This document shows, in pieces, positions 30,582 through 39,104 of a stretch of 64,000 bases of DNA. The notes below the pieces were generated by a model. It had not been told where the DNA came from. It was given only the letters and a program-made list of their open reading frames with translations, and made no database searches. The position numbers were made by a program, and so were the translations under genes. Source of the stretch: Streptomyces profundus (GTDB lineage Bacteria; Actinomycetota; Actinomycetes; Streptomycetales; Streptomycetaceae); NCBI RefSeq assembly GCF_020740535.1, contig NZ_CP082362.1, positions 2,790,001 to 2,854,000 on the forward strand. Direction: 5' to 3'. Every line of letters starts with the position of its first letter. Position 1 is the first letter of the stretch.

Positions 30582-30640
30582 CGTGCCCACCCCGTGCGCC
30601 GGGACGGAGCAACGGGACGGCTCCGTAGGCTGGTTGGCAC
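30582..30640 (+). promoter_or_regulatory. Upstream element A of the radical SAM gene (paired with element B at 32632)
   Basis: This 59-bp stretch matches 32632-32690 without gaps at 46 of 59 positions. Shared blocks include CCACCCC, TGCGCCG, GCAACGGG and TGGTTGGCA. A TAGGCT at 30626-30631 (TAAGGT in the partner) is a plausible -10 box, placing transcription starts near the end of the element. A 31-codon ORF opens at ATG 30649 and overlaps the radical SAM start; its reality is unknown. Confidence 0.7.
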
Positions 30641-30713
30641 GCAGTCACATGTTCAGTAACTTGGCCTGTAGGTTGACCGACTCACCTGTGGACAGGTTTG
30701 ATGGAGGTGCTTG

Positions 30714-31685
30714 GTGTCCCCAACGACCGGATCATTACCCCTGAACTCGGCGAAGGTCGGATTCCTCTGGTTGGATCTGACGCGGAAGTGCCAGCTGGAA
30801 TGCGACCACTGCTACAACGAGTCCGGACCTGGCGGCGATCACGGCAGCATGAGCCGCGAAGCATGGATTGATCTCCTTACCCAGGCTGCGACTACCGGAA
30901 TTCGCAGCGTCCAGTTCATCGGGGGCGAGCCCACGATGCATCCGCACTTTGCGGAACTGCTGGATCACGCGCTGGCTCTCGGCTTGGAAACGGAGATATT
31001 CAGCAATCTCGTGCACATCTCCGAGACGAACTGGGCGCGTTTTCGGCGCGCTGGCGTTTCGCTCGCCACGTCCTACTACTCGGATCAGGCGGGTGAACAC
31101 AACGCCTTGACCGGTAGGCCAAGTCATCGCCGCACCCGGGCCAACATCGCCAAGGCGGTGGAACTCGGCATCCCGATCCGCGCGGGGATCATCGTCGGTC
31201 GCGATGACCAACGTGTGACCGAGGCCCGGGCCGATCTTGAATCGCTGGGCGTGACGAGAATCGGCGTCGACGACGTCCGGCCGTTCGGCCGGGGAGAGAA
31301 AGGGGGTAGGCAAGAGCCGAACCCGGCCCACCTCTGCGGCCGGTGCGGCACCGACGCCGCGGCCATCGGCCCGAGCGGCGAGGTCACACCGTGCGTGTTC
31401 GCCACCTGGATCAAGGTGGGAGACGTGCGGCAAGAAGAGCTGGGTACCATTCTGAACGGCCCCACCATGGCCCTGGCGAGCGCGGCCATCCGCCAAGCCG
31501 TCCGGAGCGAAAAGCCCAAACCCGAACTGAAATGCGCCCCCAAGAAATGCTACCCAGACCAGACCCCGTGTTTCCCCGCGAGAACGCCCTGCACCCCGAA
31601 GGGGGATCTGCCTCCTGCTTGTCATCCCGATAATGGCGAGTGCGAACCCGGCTACACTTCAAACCATTGTGATCCACGGAGGTAA
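30714..31685 (+). CDS. Radical SAM protein with a C-terminal tail of seven C-x-P motifs
   Basis: A 323-residue protein from GTG 30714, with GGAGG six bases upstream. The SAM cluster is C26-x3-C30-x2-C33 (RKCQLECDHCYNES), followed by QFIGGEPTMHP and a TIM-barrel-like middle. A SPASM-like segment LCGRCGTDAAAIGPSGEVTP with CVFATWIKVGDV suggests an auxiliary iron-sulfur cluster. The last 50 residues (from about 274) hold seven Cys, each in C-x-P: CAP, CYP, CFP, CTP, CHP, CEP, CDP. Such proteins often modify ribosomal peptides. No precursor is obvious, and the tail might itself bind metal or serve as substrate. GC content is clearly lower than in neighbouring genes. A phosphotransferase gene starts 4 bp later. 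Confidence 0.85.
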   Translation: MSPTTGSLPLNSAKVGFLWLDLTRKCQLECDHCYNESGPGGDHGSMSREAWIDLLTQAATTGIRSVQFIGGEPTMHPHFAELLDHALALGLETEIFSNLVHISETNWARFRRAGVSLATSYYSDQAGEHNALTGRPSHRRTRANIAKAVELGIPIRAGIIVGRDDQRVTEARADLESLGVTRIGVDDVRPFGRGEKGGRQEPNPAHLCGRCGTDAAAIGPSGEVTPCVFATWIKVGDVRQEELGTILNGPTMALASAAIRQAVRSEKPKPELKCAPKKCYPDQTPCFPARTPCTPKGDLPPACHPDNGECEPGYTSNHCDPRR

Positions 31686-31689
31686 GGCT

Positions 31690-32493
31690 TTGGAGGCCCT
31701 GAACCCCAGCCCGGAAATCCGGGCACTAGTTGCGGCGCACGTGGGGAAAGTCGAGCGATTTCTGGCACCCAAACATGGATATGGCACCGATTTCCTTGCC
31801 ATCGTCGAAGGTCAACAGCAGTCCTTCTTCGTCAAGGCGATGCGGAACCAGCCTGGCGGGCGGCGTGATCAGATGCTGCGGGAGAAGGCGATCAACCCGT
31901 TTGTTCGCACCCTGGCCCCTGAGTTGTTGTGGTCGGTGGAGGACGCGGATTGGATCGTTCTCGGGTTCGAAAGGGTTGATGCGCGAGACGCGGAGTTCGG
32001 AAAGGGGTCGGCGGACGTGCCGGCGCTTGTCGAACTAGTCAACGCGATCGGCGAATTGGATCTGCCCGGAGTCGCTCGGGACTGGCCAGAGACCCGTTGG
32101 GACTGGTGGGCCGACCGGGGGGCCCCGGAGCTGTTTCGCGGCGACACACTCCTGCACGTGGACATCAACCCTGGCAACCTGCTGATCGGGGCCGACCGCA
32201 ACTGGGTCGTGGACTGGTCCTGGCCCACGCGGGGAGCGGCCTTTATCGATCCGGCGATGCTGGTCCTCCAACTGATCGGTGGCCTGTACACGCCTGCTGA
32301 GGCCGAATCCTTCGCACGAGGGTGCCCAGCGTGGACGGAGGCCGACCCGGAGGCGATCGACGCGTTTGTCGTCGCCACCGCCCGGATGAACCGGCACCGC
32401 GCGTTGCGCCGGCCCGACGAGCCCTGGCTGGACGCCATGGCCGTCGCGGCCGAATCCTGGGCGGCGTACCGGGGGGTGACCGTCTACCACTGA
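31690..32493 (+). CDS. APH/choline-kinase-like phosphotransferase
   Basis: A 267-residue protein-kinase-fold enzyme. The Brenner motif is LHVDINPGNLLI (about residues 155-165) and the metal loop is NWVVDWSWP (about 171-179), as in aminoglycoside and small-molecule phosphotransferases. The start is a TTG at 31690 because GGAGG, spanning the radical SAM stop, lies seven bases upstream; an ATG at 31633 inside the radical SAM gene is a weaker alternative. The 4-bp gap implies co-translation with the radical SAM protein, so both may act on the same product. The substrate is unknown and this is not necessarily an antibiotic-resistance enzyme. Confidence 0.82.
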   Translation: MEALNPSPEIRALVAAHVGKVERFLAPKHGYGTDFLAIVEGQQQSFFVKAMRNQPGGRRDQMLREKAINPFVRTLAPELLWSVEDADWIVLGFERVDARDAEFGKGSADVPALVELVNAIGELDLPGVARDWPETRWDWWADRGAPELFRGDTLLHVDINPGNLLIGADRNWVVDWSWPTRGAAFIDPAMLVLQLIGGLYTPAEAESFARGCPAWTEADPEAIDAFVVATARMNRHRALRRPDEPWLDAMAVAAESWAAYRGVTVYH

Positions 32494-32631
32494 GCGCCGC
32501 CGGCGGGTTCGCCGGATTCGGCGATCGGTGCGGGGCGCGGAGGTTGAAAGCGGTCCGGTGTCGAGACGCGCGATGCTCCAGGGCGCGCCGGGTGGGTTCC
32601 ACGTTCAGTGTCGTCGACCGTCGCGTGACTC

Positions 32632-32690
32632 CGTGTCCACCCCCTGCGCCGTCGTGGGGCAACGGGGTGGCTACGTAAGGTGGTTGGCAT
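32632..32690 (+). promoter_or_regulatory. Upstream element B of the Nudix gene (paired with element A at 30582)
   Basis: Ungapped 46/59 match to 30582-30640. The candidate -10 box TAAGGT (32676-32681) places the transcript start near the ATG at 32689. That ATG opens a seven-codon frame (MRQICGG) whose TGA overlaps an ATG at 32712 inside the Nudix start region, a possible coupled leader. Confidence 0.7.
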
Positions 32691-32699
32691 GAGGCAGAT

Positions 32700-33164
32700 A
32701 TGCGGAGGCTGATGGCCCGGGTGTGGCGCGCGCTGGGGGGCCGGGTGCAGTGGCGGGTGTCGTGGCTGCTCAACGCGAAGTTCATGGTCGGTGTGACGGG
32801 CGTGGTCCGCGACGACGCGGGGCGGGTGCTGCTGCTGCGCCACCGCTTCTGGGCCGAGGGCCGCGACTGGGGCCTCCCGACGGGGTACGCCAAGCGCGAC
32901 GAGTCCTTCCAGGACACGGTGGTCCGCGAGGTGCGTGAGGAGACCGGCCTGGAGGTGAAGGTCGGCGACCTGGTCCGCCTCAACAGTGGCTACCGGCTGC
33001 GCGCCGAAGCGGCCTACGAGGCCGTCCTGGTCGGCGGCACCCTCACCCTCGACCCCACCGAAATCCTCGAAGCCGCCTGGTTCACCCCCGACAACCTCCC
33101 CACCGGCCTCCAGCCCTCCCACCGCCCCCTGATCCTCGGAGAACCGAACCAACCCGACCCCTGA
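32700..33164 (+). CDS. Nudix hydrolase with an intact catalytic box
   Basis: A 154-residue protein with a canonical Nudix box at about residues 62-84: GYAKRDESFQ, then DTVVREVREETGLEV (G-x5-E-x7-REVREETG). Before it are VGVTGVVRDDAGRVLLLRHR and WGLPTG. It should hydrolyse a nucleoside diphosphate linked to another moiety, with Mg2+. ATG 32700 has GAGG at five bases; ATG 32712 is an in-frame alternative overlapping a short upstream frame. It shares a promoter-like element with the radical SAM gene, so the three genes may form one regulon. It is convergent with the kinase at 33184. Confidence 0.9.
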   Translation: MRRLMARVWRALGGRVQWRVSWLLNAKFMVGVTGVVRDDAGRVLLLRHRFWAEGRDWGLPTGYAKRDESFQDTVVREVREETGLEVKVGDLVRLNSGYRLRAEAAYEAVLVGGTLTLDPTEILEAAWFTPDNLPTGLQPSHRPLILGEPNQPDP

Positions 33165-33183
33165 GCCCGGCCAACCACCACGA

Positions 33184-35034
33184 TCAGCAGGTGTCGCTCT
33201 CCATCGCCTCGGCCTCGTCGACGGTGGTGCCCTCGTGCTGGATCTCCACCTTGAAGGTGGTCCCGCAGGGCAGGGACTCGAAGGCGTACGAGAGCTGGAC
33301 TTCCTCGTCGGGGGTGACGGACACGGTCTCCTCGTGGACGAGCATCCATACGTCCTCCCCTTCCTCGTGGTACAGCCAGATCACGTCCACCTCCGTCCAG
33401 ATGTCGCTGGTCAGCGTCGCCCAGGCCACGTCGTACCGGACGTCGTCGTAGGCCACCACGAAGTCAGCTATATGGAGCGCCCACCCCGCTCCGCCCGGCT
33501 CCGTATCGTCCAGCTCCGTATCGTCCGGCCACACTTCGTCCGACCCCGTATCGTCCAGCTCCGTATCGTCCGACCCCGTATCGTCCCGGGTGCACTCGAT
33601 CGCCTCGGGGGACCCGATGGTGACGCCCTCGTGCTTGATCTCGGCCTTGAAGGTGGTCTCGCAGGCCTTGGCGGCGAAGTTGTGCGAGAGCTGGACTTCC
33701 TCGTTGGGGGTGATGGACACGGTCTCCTCGTGGGAGCGCGTCCACTCGTCCACCCCCTCCTCGCGGTACTGCCAGAGCACGTCGACCTCCGCCCGGGTGT
33801 CGCTGGTCAGCGTCGCCGAGGCCACGTCGTACTGGAACTCGTCGTAGGCCACCACGAGGTCACCCACGTGGAAGTCGGGTTCGTCCGAGCCGTCGCCCCC
33901 GGTGTTCACGACGACGATGCCGACGCCCACGGCGAGGACGAGGACCAGCGCCGGTATGGCGATCAACCAGGTCCGGCGCCGCCGGGCACCGGCGGAGGGC
34001 GGCGGAGGTGTCGGCACCACGCCGTACTGCGGTGCGGGAACGGGCGCGGGCGCGGGCGGGTGGGGCGCTACGGGCCGCACCTGGGCCGGCGGGGTCGCGG
34101 GGGTCGGCGGGGTCGGGGGGCTCGGGTGCGACAGCCAGCCCGCGGTGGGCAGGACGTCGTCCAGGCCCATTTCGGCGCCCAACTCCCGGCATAGCGCAAG
34201 CAGTTCCCTGGCCGACGGTCGGTCAGCCGCCTCGTGGCGCAGGCAGGGCTCGATCAGCCGGCGCAGCCCGGGCGGGCAGGCGGTCAGGTCCGCGTGGGTG
34301 TGCGCGATCCGGTAGAGCAGCGCGTCCGGCGTCCCCTCACCGAAGGGATGCGAGCCGGTGGCCGAGACGTGGGCCGTCAGCCCGAGCGCGAAGATGTCCG
34401 TGGCGGAGGTGATCTCGCCCCCTCGCACCTGCTCCGGGGCCATGAAGCCGGGGGTGCCGATCCGGGTTCGGGTCCCGGTCAGCATGGAGGCGTCCGCGGC
34501 CCGGGCGACGCCGAAGTCGATGACGATCGGCCCGTCAGCGGCGAGCATCACGTTCCCCGGTTTGAGGTCCCGGTGGACCATCCCCTCCTCGTGGATCGTG
34601 GTCAGCGCCGAGGCGATGCCGGCCACAAGCCGCAGCACCACGTGCGGGGCGAGCCGCTCGCCCACCACGTTCAGGACCTGGTGCAGGGAGGGGCCCGGTA
34701 CGTACTCGGTGGCCAACCAGGGTGTCGGGCCCTCGGTGTTGCTGTCCGCCACGGGCGCTATGTAGCGGCCCCGCACCCGTCGCGCCGCCCGGACCTCCCG
34801 CTCGAACCGCCGCCGGAACTGCGGGTCCTCGGCCAGATCGGGATGTACCACCTTCAACGCGATCGGCTGCCCGCCCCGGGTCTCCGAGAGATACACCGCC
34901 CCCATGCCCCCCGAGCCCAGCCGCCCCCGCAGCTGGTAGCCGGAGATGTCCCGAGGGTCCCACTCGCGCAGCGCCCCGGGGGGTGGCGCCTGCCACGCCG
35001 CCGCGTCTCCGTGCCCGGCTAAGCCGTCCGCCAT
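33184..35034 (-). CDS. PknB-like Ser/Thr kinase with two duplicated extracellular domains
   Basis: A 616-residue protein. The kinase domain is at about residues 30-290: GSGGMGAVYL, IALKVVHPDL, HRDLKPGNVM, VIDFGVARA, GTPGFMAPEQ. A Pro-rich linker and one membrane helix (TWLIAIPALVLVLAVGVGIV) follow. Outside are two similar domains of about 90 residues, each starting DLVVAYDEFQYDVASATLTS or DFVVAYDDVRYDVAWATLTS and ending in a Cys-x2-TTFK(A/V)EI(K/Q)HEG strand. They are joined by an Asp/Thr-rich linker (DDTELDD repeats, coded by about 15-bp DNA repeats at 33500-33590). ATG 35034 follows GGGGGG. It resembles an Ig/Fn3-type sensor kinase; the ligand is unknown. Kinship to the kinase at 1-1199 is clear. 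Confidence 0.92.
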   Translation of the reverse strand: MADGLAGHGDAAAWQAPPPGALREWDPRDISGYQLRGRLGSGGMGAVYLSETRGGQPIALKVVHPDLAEDPQFRRRFEREVRAARRVRGRYIAPVADSNTEGPTPWLATEYVPGPSLHQVLNVVGERLAPHVVLRLVAGIASALTTIHEEGMVHRDLKPGNVMLAADGPIVIDFGVARAADASMLTGTRTRIGTPGFMAPEQVRGGEITSATDIFALGLTAHVSATGSHPFGEGTPDALLYRIAHTHADLTACPPGLRRLIEPCLRHEAADRPSARELLALCRELGAEMGLDDVLPTAGWLSHPSPPTPPTPATPPAQVRPVAPHPPAPAPVPAPQYGVVPTPPPPSAGARRRRTWLIAIPALVLVLAVGVGIVVVNTGGDGSDEPDFHVGDLVVAYDEFQYDVASATLTSDTRAEVDVLWQYREEGVDEWTRSHEETVSITPNEEVQLSHNFAAKACETTFKAEIKHEGVTIGSPEAIECTRDDTGSDDTELDDTGSDEVWPDDTELDDTEPGGAGWALHIADFVVAYDDVRYDVAWATLTSDIWTEVDVIWLYHEEGEDVWMLVHEETVSVTPDEEVQLSYAFESLPCGTTFKVEIQHEGTTVDEAEAMESDTC

Positions 35035-35216
35035 CACGCCCCCCACATCGTCGCGCCCGATGTCCAACGGAATCACCGAGCATCGTATGTCCTGCCCCCA
35101 GCCGGAAGAAGGGCGACGCTGGCCCGGGCGCCACCGGGCCGACCACGCGCGTCTCCTCGACGGCGTGGGATCGGGCGGGCGCGTCGTCGCGGACGGGTGA
35201 GGGTCGATTACCTGCG

Positions 35217-37007
35217 GTGACCAGGGTGAAGGTGTTCTCCGCACATGACATCCCCGCTATCCGAAACGGGCGATACCTCCGGTCACTCGGGGTCGCGCTG
35301 ATGCTGGGCGCTTCGCCGCTGCTGGCGAGCCCGGCGGTGGCCCAACCCGGCGGGCCGCCGTTGGTGGACGAGACGTTCACCGGGGCGAGCGCGGACCCGG
35401 ACTTCCTGGGCTTCGGCTCCGCCTGTCTGACCGGGGCGCCCATCGACGACTCCCCACCGGGGCCAGGCGCCGAGCCGCTCGGTGGCTGCCCGAGCGGCTC
35501 GACGGGCCCGGTGCCGCCGCCGGACGGTGCCCCGTTCGGCTATCTGCGGCTCACCGACGCCGCCACCGACCAGGCGGGCGCGGCGCTCTACGAGCAGGCG
35601 ATCCCGTCCGGCGCCGGGCTCCATGTGACCTTCGAGCAGTGGCAGTACGGCGGCACCACGGACCCGCCGGCGGACGGGATCTCGTTCTTCCTGATCGACG
35701 GGGCCGCCACGTTGGACGCGCCCGGCGCGTTCGGAGGCAGCCTCGGCTATGCCCAGAAGCTGCCGGACGACGATCCGAGCCAGGAGTTCCTGCCCGGCGT
35801 CAACCAGGGCTATCTCGGCGTGGGCCTCGATGTGCTGGGCAACTTCTTCGGCGACTGGGAGCAGCGCGGCAACGGCTGCGCCGAACGCTCCCCCGCCGGA
35901 ACGGAGTTCCGGGTACCGCCGCCCGGCCCCAACATGGTGACGGTCCGGGGCCCGGGGAACGGGACGGACGGCTACTGCTTCCTGACCGCCACCGCGGACC
36001 AGCTCACCACCACCCCGCCGTGGAACTCCACCCTGCCGGGGGAGCTGCACGGGCCGACCACGGCGCTGCCGCCCGATGTCACGCCCGAGGAGGCGGAGAC
36101 GCTGTTGGAGCCGTCGCGGCGGACCGTGACCGTGGAGATCTCGCCGACGCCCGACCCCGTGCTGACGGTGGCCGTGGACTTCCACGACGGCGCCGGCAGT
36201 CAGCGGGTGCTTTCCACGCCGGCGCCCCAACCGGTGCCCGACAGCTACAAGTTCGGGTTCGCCGGCTCGACCGGGCTCTTCACCGATGTGCATCTGATCC
36301 GCAATGTGGCGGTGCACCCGGTCGCCGAGCTGCCCCGGCTGAGCGTCGTGAAGCAGATCGCGGAGGAGCCCCCGCTGCCCGAGGTGCTGCCGGCCGGCAC
36401 CGTGGTGCCCTACACCTATCTGGTGACCAACGGCGGGGACACCCCGATCAGCGGCCTGGCCGTACTGGACGACCGGGCGGTGAACGTGGTCTGTCCCCGG
36501 GAGCGGCTGTGGCCCGGCGAGAGCATGACCTGCACGGGCGAGTATGTGATCACCCAGGACGACGTGGGCCGGGGCACCGTCACCAACACCGCGGTGGCCA
36601 GCGGCGTGGTCGACCACACCGTGATCACCTCGCCGCCCGACCGGGTCACGCTCGATCTGGGCTCCGAGGTCGGTCTTGGGCTCAGCAAGTCGGTGGACGA
36701 CTCCAGGCCCTATGAGCACGGCGAGCCGGTGGTCTACCGGTACACCGTCACCAACCTCAGCGACGAGCCGGTGTCCGGGGTGGTCGTGACGGACGATCTG
36801 GTCGCCGACGTGACCTGCCCGTCCGGCACGCTGGCGCCCGGCGAGAGCACCCACTGCACCGGCCGGTATCTGGTCGGCGAGCACAAGGGCGACTGCGGCA
36901 GGATCACCAACACCGCCGTCGCGAGCACCGAGGACGGGGCGCTGCGCTCCGCTCCCGACACCGCGACCATCACGGTCAAGAAGCCCTGCGGGCACCGGCC
37001 CAAGTGA
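35217..37007 (+). CDS. Secreted L-type-lectin-like protein with DUF11-type repeats
   Basis: A 596-residue exported protein. The signal peptide ends LLASPAVAQP. A jelly-roll region of about 300 residues follows with PFGYLRLTDAATDQAGAALY, QWQYGGTTDPPADGISFFLI and NQGYLGVGLDVLGNFFGDWE, typical of legume-lectin-like bacterial domains. Two DUF11-type beta-sandwich repeats follow (VVPYTYLVTNGGDTPISGLA; VVYRYTVTNLSDEPVSGVVV), each with a paired Cys. There is no sortase motif or final membrane helix, so it is probably released. It may bind glycans or the cell surface. The start is uncertain: GTG 35217 has a distant GAGGG. It is divergent from the receptor kinase. Confidence 0.82.
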   Translation: MTRVKVFSAHDIPAIRNGRYLRSLGVALMLGASPLLASPAVAQPGGPPLVDETFTGASADPDFLGFGSACLTGAPIDDSPPGPGAEPLGGCPSGSTGPVPPPDGAPFGYLRLTDAATDQAGAALYEQAIPSGAGLHVTFEQWQYGGTTDPPADGISFFLIDGAATLDAPGAFGGSLGYAQKLPDDDPSQEFLPGVNQGYLGVGLDVLGNFFGDWEQRGNGCAERSPAGTEFRVPPPGPNMVTVRGPGNGTDGYCFLTATADQLTTTPPWNSTLPGELHGPTTALPPDVTPEEAETLLEPSRRTVTVEISPTPDPVLTVAVDFHDGAGSQRVLSTPAPQPVPDSYKFGFAGSTGLFTDVHLIRNVAVHPVAELPRLSVVKQIAEEPPLPEVLPAGTVVPYTYLVTNGGDTPISGLAVLDDRAVNVVCPRERLWPGESMTCTGEYVITQDDVGRGTVTNTAVASGVVDHTVITSPPDRVTLDLGSEVGLGLSKSVDDSRPYEHGEPVVYRYTVTNLSDEPVSGVVVTDDLVADVTCPSGTLAPGESTHCTGRYLVGEHKGDCGRITNTAVASTEDGALRSAPDTATITVKKPCGHRPK

Positions 37008-37011
37008 GGAT

Positions 37012-37042
37012 GGCACGGGGGCCCGCCGCGGGCCCCCGTGCC
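37012..37042. terminator. Bidirectional hairpin between lectin and heparinase genes
   Basis: Perfect 13-bp arms GGCACGGGGGCCC (37012-37024) and GGGCCCCCGTGCC (37030-37042) with a 5-base loop, between two convergent stop codons. Confidence 0.85.
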
Positions 37043-37048
37043 GGCCGG

Positions 37049-38947
37049 TCAGGCATCGGCGTCCGCCCGGGGGGCGGCCCGGAAGGTGAGGCGGGTGTGG
37101 CCCTCGGCGGCCGGGGTGGTGGCGATCAGCCGCACCCGGTGCACGGTGGGCCCCCACACGGACGTCAACCTGGGGTCGCCGACGGCGCGTTCCTCCGCTT
37201 CGAGGGAGAAGGCGGCGGCGTCGTAGCCGAGCAGCACCCGATGTCCCGGCGCGCCGAGCAGCAGGCTGCCCGGGGTCGGCCCGACGTCCACCGGGTGGGT
37301 GGTCACCAGGTGCAGCGCCAGGGACTCGGGCGGCCAGGCCAGGCGCCAGCGGTCGGTGACGGAGACCTCGGCGGGGTCGGTCCCGTCGGCGCGGCGCAGC
37401 GTCAGCGTGCGTTCCCAGCGTTCGACCCCGGCCTCCTCGGGCCAGGTGGCGGCCAGGTCGAGGGAGAGGGCGGCGGACGCCTCGGTGAGGGTGGCCGCCA
37501 CCTCGCGCGCGGAGTGCCGGGCGCCCGCGGCCTGTTGGTGGCCGCCGACCAGGGGGAGGTTGTGCCAGGCCGAGCCCATCGTCCAGATGTCGTAGCGGTC
37601 GGGGCCGAACGTCTTGCGGCTGTAGGTGCCGACGCCGAGGTCGATGACGACCGGGCGGCCCCGGTGGGCCAGCACGAAGGAGCCCACGTCGTTGTGGTTG
37701 TGGAACTCGCCGTTGTGGCCCCCCTTCGTGGCCAGGAAGAGTCCCTCGGGGTCGCCTGCGCGTTCCCGCGCGACCAGTAGCTCGGTGTCGGGCAGCCAGC
37801 GCTGCGCGGGCAGCGGCGCCGGGCCGGGGCCGGCCGACCGCCAGTCGGCGTCGAGCAGCGGGGTGACGAGCCGCGCGAGGGAGACGTCGGGGGCCGCCAG
37901 CGAGTCGGCCGGCGGCGTGGCGGCGGCCAGCGCGGCGACCTCGGGCTCGCCGACGCGGACGCCGTAGCGGTGCAGCAGCCCCGGCTCGACCTGGCCCAAC
38001 AGGGGCCGGCCGTCGGCGAAGTTGACGTACCAGTCGCCGGCGATGTGCGCGGTGACCGGGTAGCGGGCCAGCGCGGCGGTGCTCGGCAGCGCGAGGGCGG
38101 ACGGATCGCCGGTGGCGTCGGCGAGGCTCTCCAGACACTCGAAGTAGGAGGCGCCCGAACGCCACCAGTACCAGATGCCCTCGTCGCAGCCGCCGTCGTC
38201 GGGGGCGCAGGCCAGATAGCGGTCCAGCGTCTCGACGGCGCGGACGACGCTGTCCAGCAGGGTGTCGGCGCTCTCCTCCAGCAGCAGGGCGGCGGGCAGG
38301 ACGTTGGAGACGATCCAGCTGGTCCAGTTGTTGAGCCGCTCGCCCGAGCGGCCGAGCCACCACCAGTCGTCGCGCTCCCGGAACGGCGCCAGCACCCGGG
38401 TGCGGACCTCGCGCACCAGGACGCGGTCCGTCTCCGGGGGGAGTTCGTCGCCGACCAGCAGCCGGGTGTGCGCCAGCAGCGCGGCCGTGTCGGCGGCGAA
38501 CAGGTCGACGGTGGGCCGGGCCCGGTCGGGCGCCGGATCTCCCCGCATGTCGTGGCTCAGCTCGTGGGCCGGGAGGCACCAGGTGATCTCGGCGCAGATC
38601 AGCCGGACGACGGCGTCGAGCTCGGCCGTCGCCGCACCCGGGCCGACGAGGAGGGTGCGCAGCACGGCCGCGTTGAGCCGGGTGCGGCGGGCGAAGTAGG
38701 CGTGCTCGTAGCGCTGCCGGTCGCCGGTCTGGCCGAAGTCGGCGAAGCCGTCCGGGGGCAGCGGCGGCAGCTCGTCGGCGAGGTGCCGGGCGGTGAGGTC
38801 GAGCAGGCGACCGCGTGTCGACGCCGGCAGCCGTCCCCAGGCGGCGCGGTCGGCGGCGGGCGGCAGGGGGCGCCAACCGCCGGGCGGGGGCAGGGCGGTG
38901 GCGAGCTTCTCGCGCGGATAGAGGTCGGTGAGCTGGTGGTGCGGCAC
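37049..38947 (-). CDS. Heparinase II/III-family polysaccharide lyase-like protein
   Basis: A 632-residue protein. The N-terminal half is an alpha/alpha toroid (WGRLPASTRGRLLDLTARHL; LNNWTSWIVSNVLPAALLLE) and the C-terminal half is beta-rich with the conserved heparinase II/III core GGHNGEFHNHNDVGSFVLAH, then IDLGVGTYSRKTFG and MGSAWHNLPLVGGHQQ. The Tyr and His residues in these blocks are the likely beta-elimination residues. The start at GTG 38947 is set by GGAGG nine bases upstream; no signal peptide is evident, so it may act inside the cell on imported uronate oligosaccharides. No transporter adjoins it. Confidence 0.88.
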   Translation of the reverse strand: MPHHQLTDLYPREKLATALPPPGGWRPLPPAADRAAWGRLPASTRGRLLDLTARHLADELPPLPPDGFADFGQTGDRQRYEHAYFARRTRLNAAVLRTLLVGPGAATAELDAVVRLICAEITWCLPAHELSHDMRGDPAPDRARPTVDLFAADTAALLAHTRLLVGDELPPETDRVLVREVRTRVLAPFRERDDWWWLGRSGERLNNWTSWIVSNVLPAALLLEESADTLLDSVVRAVETLDRYLACAPDDGGCDEGIWYWWRSGASYFECLESLADATGDPSALALPSTAALARYPVTAHIAGDWYVNFADGRPLLGQVEPGLLHRYGVRVGEPEVAALAAATPPADSLAAPDVSLARLVTPLLDADWRSAGPGPAPLPAQRWLPDTELLVARERAGDPEGLFLATKGGHNGEFHNHNDVGSFVLAHRGRPVVIDLGVGTYSRKTFGPDRYDIWTMGSAWHNLPLVGGHQQAAGARHSAREVAATLTEASAALSLDLAATWPEEAGVERWERTLTLRRADGTDPAEVSVTDRWRLAWPPESLALHLVTTHPVDVGPTPGSLLLGAPGHRVLLGYDAAAFSLEAEERAVGDPRLTSVWGPTVHRVRLIATTPAAEGHTRLTFRAAPRADADA

Positions 38948-39066
38948 GTTGGGGTCCCTCCGTGCGGGGTGCTTGGTGCGGGGTGCTCGTCGTTCGGTGG
39001 GCGGGGCGTCGCGGTGCGTTCGGCGCCGATGGGCGGAAGGTTTGGTGCCGGTCCTGGGCTGGTCGC

Positions 39067-39104
39067 GGCGGAGGGGCGAGCCCATCGGGGCTCGCCCCTC
39101 CGCC
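39067..39104 (-). terminator. Hairpin terminator of the STAND/83-residue operon
   Basis: Perfect 17-bp arms (39067-39083 and 39088-39104, core GGAGGGGCGAGCCC) with a 4-base loop, about 140 bp beyond the stop of the 83-residue gene and upstream of the heparinase gene. Confidence 0.8.

Noticed and set aside
35283..38876. 1197-codon minus-strand frame across the lectin and heparinase region
   Set aside because: Arg/Gly-rich without domains. It overlaps the heparinase gene in another frame and is antisense to the lectin gene, so it is a GC shadow.
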